Shown here: piece by piece, positions 22,180 to 32,800 of the stretch | Layout of the letters: each line of letters starts with the position of its first letter | Numbering within the stretch: the stretch's first letter is position 1 | NCBI GenBank assembly: GCA_017979445.1 | Contig: CM030716.1 | Coordinates: 9,423,974-9,487,973, forward strand | Origin: Akebia trifoliata | Taxonomy: Eukaryota; Streptophyta; Magnoliopsida; Ranunculales; Lardizabalaceae | Length of the DNA stretch: 64,000 nucleotides | Reading direction: 5' to 3' | Position numbers and translations under genes: made by a program | The notes under the pieces: generated by a model | Database searches by the model: none | The model's input: the letters and a program-made list of their open reading frames with translations, nothing else | What the model was told of the DNA's origin: nothing

Positions 22180-25100
22180 AATATTAAAAGAGAATATAAA
22201 TAAGTGGACAAAAGATGTAGACGTGAACAAAGTTGACCATCCAAAAGAACAGATAGAAATGAGTAGACTTCTTTCCCACCTAACTCATTTGCTTTTGCTC
22301 TTGTAATAATATTGGCTTGAAATAGAAAACTTTGACTTATTTTTATGAGAATTCTATTAGAAATTTACTTGCAATATTTAAAATGAGCAGTCCAACTAAT
22401 TAAAATCAAACTACAATGTATGAAAGAAAAAAATATATTTTAATTATAAGCTATAGAATGAGCAGGCCCAGCCCAACCTGATCACTCTATGGGATTAGTA
22501 AAATTACCCACACCCAGTTCATGATGGGTCGGATCGGGTCAGGCCAGAATAGAACCCAACTAATGGACAACACTAATTATAATTATATTTGATTAGTAAC
22601 TTAATTGAGAACACAAATAGGAGTGAGACTTGATAAATCCCACCTAACACAGGATGGGTGACAGACTGAAGAGCATCAATCCATTGATTCATGCACATGT
22701 GGAGCAATCTTAACTGTTGGATCAGGCATTGAAAATAGGATTGGTTACTAAATGGTCAAGGGTTTGAAAAAAAGGAACCAATAAATCCATGATTCATGAT
22801 TATTAGATAAGCTCAATTTTACCTTCAAAAGAAAGTGTCCCACCATCTTAAAAGTCCTGAGTGAGTGGGTTGATGAGGCCAGCTTATTAGTTGTAATTGA
22901 GGCTTAAATTTGCTATTTTCTTTGTATAAACTGTTAAATGTTCTTACCCTTGAAAAAATGTCTTATTCGACTTCCAACCACCACTAACTTCATAGGAGAT
23001 TAGACATAAAGCACTCAACTTTAATGGTGAGCTAAAATTATTAATTTTTTTTTTTTAATTGATTCAGTCATTATTTTTATTTAGAGTGATGATATTACTC
23101 GATCATAAAAGTATGAATAAACTCCATTAGTGATTTTCTTATAAAATCACACCATAGGTGTAGGTTTTGTTTTTTTTTGTTTGTTGAAAAGAAGTGATCT
23201 TTGGTAGCGGGCTGTGTTCGGAACATCAAGCTTTGCCCGACCCAAACATCCAACCATACCCAACATGACTAATCCTTGGACCGCACGCACCATCCCACCC
23301 TAACGATCACGTGAAACCAGGTAAGTAGCCACCTTTTTGGTGAAGAGGCATATAGAGATTCAAATGCATGACCTGCAGAGCAAATCCAGTCAATCTTACT
23401 ATCTCAACTAACCCGTGGTGGGTATTTTATTAGAAATTACTTATGGGATTTATTCATACTTTTATACAGCGGTAAAATTGTAGTCATTTTTTTAAAATAT
23501 TTTGTAAAACTTATATATAATTAATAAAAATGATTTTTCTTTTGTTTATTAATTTAACTAGAAAATACTTAAAATGTCATAAATTAGTAAAACCCATTGA
23601 TTGGGTGCAAGTCAAATCATCCCCCCCTTCCTCTTTTTCTGTTTTTTTTTCCACGTCTCATTTGTATAGTATTAGCCCACAATGTTATATTGTTATTAAA
23701 CTGGGTAATTGAGGAGGATATTTTTTATAATGTACCAAATGGTGACATGTGGCACCTAGGGATTTATGTAAATCTTAGAAACCCAAGATAACTCAACCGA
23801 AATCAAACGGTTAGATAAGCTCAGTTGACTCGATCAAAACTTGGCTATGAGTACAAACCTCAATTGGTCGGGACAATATTGAGACAGAGATGCATAGTTG
23901 ATCGACTCAGTCAATCTAAATCCCTAAAAATTAGGGATTGGGCAAAATCAAGAATGATTAGAATCTTGATGACATAAAATCCCAAAAAAGAAGGATTGAA
24001 TATGAAAATGAAAATGATCTTTAATTAAATATATTCCTAATGAAGATATATTAGTAAAATGGATAAATGGCACAATTGAAAAAATGGATCAAAATAGATC
24101 TTAGAGTTTCACATTTATAAATACATGGACAAAAGCATTAAAAGATATGCAATTCTTTATTCCTCAAACTCTACACTATTTTTTATACTAAGATAATGAC
24201 TTGGGAGTAAGAGAGGTAGTACAAGTTTTTACATCTACAATAATGATACCTTTTTTCTGAAAGTCAATAGTGATTTGTAGTATTCCACAAATAGTTTTGT
24301 AAATTTTGACCAACTTCAGATAAAAAATTTGATGTGTGAAATTTCTCCACTGGTACATTTTATATAATTGTGTCTTTAACTAAGGATGGCAACAAGGCAA
24401 GTTTGGCCGATATTCCGGTCTTGGCCCTGATTATATTTGTTCACCTTGAACCCAACCCCACCTTGACTTGGAGTCGAAATCACACGTATCAAAATAATTT
24501 ATTTATAATTTAAAATATTAATTAAAGGATTTTTAATATTAAATAGTAAAAAAAATGATATTTTATAATTTTAAAATTTAACCACTTAAGGTAGTGGACA
24601 GCAATTTTCTTGCTTTTTGACTAAAATGATCTCTGATTATATTTATTTTAAATATAAATTTGGGGGCATTTGTGGGATCCAAAGTTTAGTGTTGAATCAC
24701 TTCTACTCTGTCTTCTCTCATAATAGAAAAGAAAAGATGTTGAATGAGACCGATACAACTCAGACAAGTTTTCTGATAGGTTTGAGTAGTCTCGTTCAAC
24801 AATGAGAAAAAATGAACTTCGGCTTTAAATCTTATCTATCCGTCTCGTTTGTGGACGATACCAAGATGTATCAGACGAGATTTAAAAACATGATACCACC
24901 AGGCACTTTTTTGGACTCGTTCTATTCGAGATTGTGACGTTTTATCCCAAATCTTTGTGCAATTAATTGGCTTGTTTTTAGGACTCCATTTTTAAGGCAT
25001 AATATTCTAATGCCTCACCTGGCTGGCCACAAATGCTCGTTTTACTCTCCCACCGTTATCTTCAAGTGCCTAATGTCATTCTAAGGTATTGCCTAATGGA

Positions 25101-25290
25101 GGGATTTTATCAACAACCCTAAATATGATGAATCATATATATATATATATAAACAGTTGAATAACTAATAATATATTAATTAATAATAATAATAACATAT
25201 AACACTAATTAACAATGTTTCAAGGAACAATAACATCCTTCACAATTTTGATTTTATGAAAAATACCATTGAAATACATTTATTAATCAT
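22180..25290. other. Intergenic, no gene seen
   Basis: No gene is recognisable. A truncated relative of the family B MITE ends near 24892 (ATTTAAAAACATG). The left end of that copy, around 24730, is worn. A (TA) run lies near 25136-25151. Confidence 0.55.
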
Positions 25291-25293
25291 TTA

Positions 25294-25636
25294 GACCCCG
25301 CTTGCTATGCTGTAAATGATTTGCAAATGCATATAATTTTCTTAAATCAATTTTTGAGAACACAACACAAATGATTTGCATGGATCACCTAAATTCTTAA
25401 GAAATTTTAGCAAATTATTTGCAGCAAAAAAAGTGCAGCAAGTCATTTGCAAAATCACAATGAAAATTTTTATTGCAAAGATCAACCAATCACCTAGAAA
25501 AAAAAATGATTTTGCAAAATATATATATATATTTTTTTTGAAAAGTTATTTTGCAAAAGATTTCCAAGCAGTAGTAAATCATTTGCATTGCAAAACATTT
25601 GGACGTACAATGATTTGTAAAGTACTAAGCAAGGCC
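25294..25636. mobile_element. Tourist-like MITE with TTA duplication
   Basis: The 343-bp element has ends GACCCCGCTTGCTA and, on the other strand, GGCCTTGCTTAGTA, flanked by TTA on both sides (25291-25293, 25637-25639). The interior contains about eight variants of ATGATTTGCAAA in both orientations, which explains an otherwise meaningless open frame across it. Confidence 0.75.
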
Positions 25637-25984
25637 TTAGTGTAAAAAGTAAAGATATTTGCCCATTTTGACCTATGCGCAATAAATACTTTAACAAAAA
25701 TATCATTCAGATTTTTGATAGTTTGAAAGAAAAAAAAAATGTCATTGTATGAAGAATGCTAACATCTAATGCTTCATGGGATTGATTTTCTAAAACTGCT
25801 CTTAGAAAACAGTTATTATTGTCTTTTAAATGCAAAAAAAAGTAGAGATATTTTGTTTCATTATTTTGAAATGCATTGTAATAAAAAGTAAGTAAATAAC
25901 ATCAATACAGGCAAGACAAACACACTACATGGATCATAACATCAAAATACTAGACAATAGACAGCCCCTTTTGGGGAGGTGTGT

Positions 25985-26042
25985 GTGTAAGAGGGACAGG
26001 GACAGGGACAGGGAGAGGGAGAGAGAGAGAGAGACAGAGACA
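25985..26042. repeat. GGGACA/GAGA simple repeats
   Basis: Short tandem GGGACA units run into a GA tract just downstream of the E2 gene's 3' end. Confidence 0.85.
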
Positions 26043-26223
26043 GATTTTTATCCAATCATACAAATTGGAGGACAGAACTTAAAAGAACAATTAACAGAAG
26101 GTAACTGAAGCTTTGAAAGGATTAATCCTTGGTAGTTATGACAAGAATTCTTAAACTTGTCATTTGAGAAACAAACTTACATTGCAGAAATGTTATCTGC
26201 GACAACGGTCTTCCATCATGTCA

Positions 26224-26820
26224 TCATGCCCCACTCGCATATAAACGAGTCCATTCTTTAGCTGCAAGGATTCAACAATGCAAAGGCCGGTGACAAAAAA
26301 CACAGGCAATGAAAACACATGCTAAATTCAACAGATTAGATCACCAAATTATGTGCAAAAAGGAATCTTAATTTCTTAAATATTTTTTTTTCAGTGAAAA
26401 CTATCTGCATTACCTGTTTCAACAGCTTCAGTTTCATTTGCCTTCCAATGCTTAGCAATGTTTTCTGATAGTGGATCATCCGGATTTGGAGCACTCAGAA
26501 GTGCTTGAATGCTGATCCAGGATACAAAAGCAATAACATCAGTTTTATTTCGCCTTTCTCGGTCTAATTTAAAAATTAAATTCTACATGCCCTTGGGTGG
26601 TCATAAGTTATGACACCAGTACTCGTCCAATATCGATCATCCATGGATTTTTTTAGCACATAAGTGTAGCTTATGTAGGAACACAAGTGCATGTTACCTT
26701 AACAATACTGTTCGGATCTGGAGAGCTGGACTCCATTTGTCTTTTAGTATATCAAGACATATCCTTCCAAGCTGCAATGAGAAAATCATTCCCGTTTTAG
26801 AGGCAAGGAACATTACTTTT

Positions 26821-26854
<34 letters not shown>

Positions 26855-29800
26855 TTGCCTTGTCAATGTTAGGATGGTAGATTTTGGTGAGAAAGCGCAC
26901 CTGTTATATGGACAATATACAGAGAATAAACTGATGTGAAACTCCACAATAATAAATGATCCTATGGCATAATTTTCATAGCGACACATAAATATAACAC
27001 CAATATAAGTGTAGCTTTGTATGCCTACTCTGTTTTGTAGATTGTACTTTTTCTACACTCATTAGGCACCCTTTAGGTCTTCAAATATTATTGAACTTAG
27101 ATAGTTAGGAAATCCAGCACTTGCCACACATTTCCATACTGCTAACGGAATACACCCAAAGGCCTACATTTGAAGATGCCAACTTAGCAAGTTGGTAAGA
27201 GGAGTGGAAAATGTTCCCACGTCTTTGGTTCGACTCTCTTAGAACCCAACTTCACGATTACCTTAAAAAAACCATAATACCAATTTAAATTCAATTAATT
27301 ATGTTAATATTTTTTTTATCGATTAATTATGTTAATCTAACTTTAGCAATCTTGTCAATTTGACACTAGAATAATTCACGTGTGAATTTATACCATGTTC
27401 ATATTTTTGCAGGCACAACTAAATTATTATACCACCCTAGTAGTAGTGCAGCAGTGGTCAACAACCTAGGTCTAATCACTTGGGTTGTGAGATCGAGTCT
27501 CCCCACCCACGACTTTACCCAATGCACCTGTTTGTGGTGGCAGGGCGTATCTGCAGGGATTAGTCCTACTTCCGAAGGGGGCGGGGACATCTTGTCGCAT
27601 CGAAAAAAGACTCATGTTTGAGTTGGGTCAGAAGGCTTACGACATTGAGATGTGTAGTATATTTCTCAGGCATTTCTAGAAATGTAGGTCTCATTCAATG
27701 TCAAAAATTGGGGAAAAAGAAAAATGTCTTGGGAAATTATGAAAAGTAAGTACCCCTGGGGAAGAGTGTTATGGCCTTAGTTTCAGTTATTTTCAATTTG
27801 AGGATTGAGTAGAGTGAGCGTATCTGCTTCCCATTTCGCACTAACAAGGGTTGCCTTATCCTGTTGTTAGAAGTGTGTGGTGCTCCTTGTTTGAGCTCAT
27901 TGGTATCTACTGGATCATGAAAAGGTGTGTGAATTGTTTAATAGTTGGAAGTATTTTGACTCTTTGCCAAGTAGTCAAATTATTTGCTGCTTGATTCCCC
28001 CTATATATATTTTAAAAGTGGTTTGGGGAATGGAATGAAAGGTATAGTTGTCTTCACTAATTGAAGGAGCAGCTGATTGAAATATTTCTTATAAAAATGA
28101 AAACTTTGCACTTTAATCTTTTAGTGGTTTTCAGTGTTTAAGGAATGACAAGGAGTATTATCTATGATTTTGTTATAAGGTTGGAGTCAATTGTTTGTGC
28201 CTCTTCTAAATTTATAGTATAGCCAACTATTGTGGGACATCTTCTCTTCCTAGGTTATATTTTATAGGTATTTATCATTTTACTTAATATACTTTTTTAC
28301 TTTTATCTTTTTTTTTTTAATATATAAAGGCACCTTCAAGAAGTCCATCATACCACAGATACATCCATACAAATGTTCTATAATATCACTTTTTAGTTCC
28401 ATTAAATCATAGATTTTTGAAAGGGTATTTTAGAAACACCCCCTGTAAAATTGATGATATTAGGTTTACCCCCTTGCAAAATGCAAGATTAGGCTTACCT
28501 CCCTTGACCTTAAGTCAATGTTGCATTTTCTTGATGATTTAACGGTGATTTTTTTTTCTTTTCAAAATGCTCTTCAAATACTTGCATCACTAAATCAAAA
28601 TTTGGAAAATATCAAAATTTCACAACTAAATCATCAAGAAAAAACAACGTTGACTTACGGTGAAGGGGGGCAAACCTAATCTTGCATTTTGCAATTGGGT
28701 AAACCTAATATCACCAATTTTACAGGGTGTGTTTCTAAAATACCCTTTTTGAAACAAAATTAAGAAAACAAATATGTGTCCAAAGAAAGATCATTGCCAT
28801 AAGGTTATCCAATAACTTAAATAAGTAAATATACCAAGGAACACCAATCAAAACAACTATAGTTGTGTTAGCAACTTATTAAAGTAGTATATTGGGTAAG
28901 GCACCAACCTTGTTCAGAAATCATTTTTTTATAGAGAAACAATAAAATAAGGGGTGACACAATCATAAGTGCAAGAATGTGGGTTGGGATATGTCAACTC
29001 AACCAAAAGTAGAATGAGTTGTGTCATTGTCACATAGAATATGAAATGAGCATCTAAAATATAATAACGAAATAGAACAGCTGTCACAATAAATATTTGA
29101 AATTCCACTATTTAGAAACTGCACTGAATAACCTCAAGATCCTATTACAGTAAATAAGACGAGAGTACGTTTAATAGATTTTCAAATAACAATTATCATA
29201 CCTTGGGTGCAGCCATTGGATATTCTTCAGGCAAAAATAATTCCAACTTAAAAACTCCTCCTACAAATAGATCAAAAACAAGAAAAGATTGCAACATGCT
29301 AGTGTGAATGTGAACAGAAAAGGTTAAGGGGAAAACCCCATGAAATGCAAACTAAACTACAGCGATGAAGCCTGAAATGCAGCACATCCGTACACATTAT
29401 AATACTAGATTTTAGTAATAAATAAATTAGAAGTTTTTAAAATAAAAATAATGAAAAACGATGTGCCATGTAGCTTTAAATAACTTCAAAAATAGTAGAT
29501 CTATAAAAGGAATATTATTAATTGTAGTTGAATCGGACAACTTTTTTTTTTTTGAAAAAGTATAATGGATTGGACAACTTCAGTGAAGTAGTGTACGTAG
29601 GACGGAACCACGGTTCAAAATAACATTCAGAACATTTTTCTTTCATCTCGTCGTTAACATCCAGAAAGTTTAAGTGGTCCTAAAGTACATGAACCAAAGC
29701 ACTGAAAAAGGGTGATCCTTGAGCTGCCCAATCAATCTATCACCAAACAAACAGTCCAGAAAAAAGGAAATGTATCTATTTTGAAATAATTTCAACACCC

Positions 29801-32800
29801 CAAAGCCTCCACCAACCATAATTCCATTCCTCTAAATCCAACCCATAGAGATTTCAAAATGACATCAATAAAAGAAAAGTTGGCAATGTCTCAATGAACT
29901 TTTGCATGCTGACTGCGACCTTTTCTTATGTAGACCAGAACTAGATAACTAAGAGAAGAGAACAAAAAACATGGATACAAGAAAAAACTTTACCATCATT
30001 TCTTGATCCTAAACAAAAAGGGAGACCGACAGCATTTGACTATGACAAAAATGAGAGAAAAGAAACCATTAGCTATGACTTCATATATGTACAACCCATT
30101 TTACGGGTATAGGTGTGACAATGAGAATTTGATCCTAGGTCCATTTTCTCACCACACATAAACTTTACCACCACAACACAGTGGCTCCTTCAATTATTCC
30201 TTCTAGTTGATTTTTTTTATAAGTATAATTTTATTAGATCAAAGGAGGCCGAGGTGGTCCCCAAAGCTCCAAGAAGAGAAGAAATAGAAAGATGAAAAGG
30301 CAAAGAGCAAGACTCTTAACACTTGAAACAAAATCCTCGAAGAACAGACCTTCAAAGTCTTTGTTTAGCTTGCACCAATAGAAAAGCAATCCCAAAATCT
30401 CCAAGATTACTTTGTGGGTTGATTGCTCCACCCCTTGGAAGACCCTTCTATTTCTATCCAGCCAAAGCCCCCAACAAACAGTAAAAGGAAGGATGGACCA
30501 AAGATACCTTTTCCTACTAGAAAATATGTTAAAGCTCCAACCCATGAACAAGGATAAGACAGAGCCTGAGAAAACCTGCTCAACTTGAAATAGACTACTA
30601 AAATGTAACCATATTTTCAAACTAAAAGCACAATGAAGCAAAATAAGACTCCCTGAGTCACCACTTGCCCTGCATAGAAAGCAAAGTTTTGACATAGGCA
30701 CACCTCGCTTAATCAAGTTATCCAAAGTTAGGATCTTGTTCAAAAATGCCAACCAAGAGAAAAACGCAACTTTGGAGGGAACTAAAGGAGACCAAATAGC
30801 TGCCTTTGAAAGAACCAGGTCGGAAGAAGGCAAGAACGCTTTGTGAAACAATCTCACAGAAAAGATTCCTTCCTTGTTTGCACTCCACTCTCTTCTATAT
30901 TCCTCCATTCTCACACAAAGGATGAATTTATGACTTCTAGAAGGGACACCACCACGTTAATCTTCCAATCATTTAGGTTTCTCCTAAACCCTAGATCCCA
31001 AGAATGAACACACTTTTGTTGCGGATCAGACAGTTTCCACGGTTTTGTTTTTTTTCAATGACATAGCATAAATGAAGGGAACTGAGATGATAAAAGTGAA
31101 TCTTTGCACCACCAATTCTCCCAAAAGTGAACCTTATTCTCTTTCCACATACTACACCCACAAGAAAGCCTCGTATCCCATTCTCCCACCCGAAACACTT
31201 CTCCCCGTACTTAGCTTTTATTATTCTTCTCCATAAACTTTCTCTTTCCTCCCTAAACACCATAATTATTTTCCTAGCTAAGCCTTATTTGTCCTTTACA
31301 AGCCCTTGATCCCCAAACCTTCATTCCTTTGAGGAGCAAAATGAATTTCCACTTGACTAATGATACTTCTTCCTTCCTTGTCATGACATGGGAAATCCCT
31401 CATCAACCTCTTTATCATGTTCACTACTCTCTTGGAGATAGAAAGTAACGAGTTGATAAATCAGAATACTTCCATGGTTGCTCATGATCAAAGTCAGCTT
31501 TCTTCCTTTGGAAAGATACTTGATTTCCAATTACTCAATCTTTCCCCATTTTCTCAATCGCCTGATCCCAGATTTTTTTACTGTTGTAGGGAGCACCTAT
31601 GGGAAGACCTAAATAAGAAAGGAGAATATCCAAACAACAGCCCAGCATGACCGCTAAAGCAGGCAAATCATGAACCTCACCCACTCCGTACAACTTGCTC
31701 TTTTGAAGATTGATATGTAACCAAGAAATAGCCTCAAAACAACATAGCAGAACCCTTAGAAACTTCACCTGGTCCTTCGAATTATCTAGGAACACAATCG
31801 TATCATTTACAAACTGAAGGTGGAAAATCAAGGGGCCATCTCGCTAACCTTAAAACCCGAAAGAGCACCAATGTTAACTTCCCTAGACAGCAGTCTTCCC
31901 AAGGCCTCAGCAACTAGGAAAAACAAGAAAGGCAATAATGGATCACCTTGTGATGCAAGAGAAAGAATGAAGAATATGAAATGAGGGGGTTAGGGAATCT
32001 GGTTTGGGGTTGGGTTACAATAGGGTTTACCAAAAAGATTTAGGTTGTGAGTCTAATCTTGACATTTTGCAATTATGACCACAATCCCAATGATTATATG
32101 CTCAAAGGCAAAAGACAAAGTTTTGCAATTACAGATTTTTTTTAATAAGGGGATAGGTTAAGGATTAAGGGTTGTGGGAAAGGGATTTCAAGAATCAAAA
32201 TTCAAGATTCAAGAGTTCTTGAATACAAGAAAATCAAGAACAAAAAAAAAAAAAAAAAAAAATTAGAAGAAAAAAGAGAATGTTAGAAGGATAGAACCTT
32301 GGAATCACACAAAAAATGATGGAGAACTCGCACCAAGAAACTCCATTGAAAGTAAGTAAATTATATATTCCAGAAACTCCCTTGTCAATAAATCCTAATA
32401 AATATCTTCAAAAAAAAAAAAAATCCTAATAAATCTATATATAAAGAAAATCAATCTAAGAATTCTAATAAAACTAAAGTATTAAATAAAGAAGGGAAAT
32501 TTTTTTTTTTAAAGGATTCATTTTTTAATTAATTATCAAAGAAAGTAATATATTTTTTTTAAAAATTACATAAACCAGTTTAACATGCTAGATTGATCCA
32601 AGGTTTTGAAAATGGACGGCTACTAAACTCCCACCGAACTCTCAAATTTAAAGCTAAAAATAATCTTTATTAATTTTTTTTTTTAAGTTTACATCCCTGT
32701 GGCATTGGATCCAGATCCTATTTTCGGATGCAACAAGGTGAACTCAACAAGACCTTTAGTAAGATCTGAAATCTCACTAAGCGAGTAAGGATAGCCTCAC

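Noticed and set aside
27183..27240. Functional tRNA gene
   Set aside because: A- and B-box-like motifs are present but no cloverleaf with acceptor stem can be drawn; SINE-like instead.
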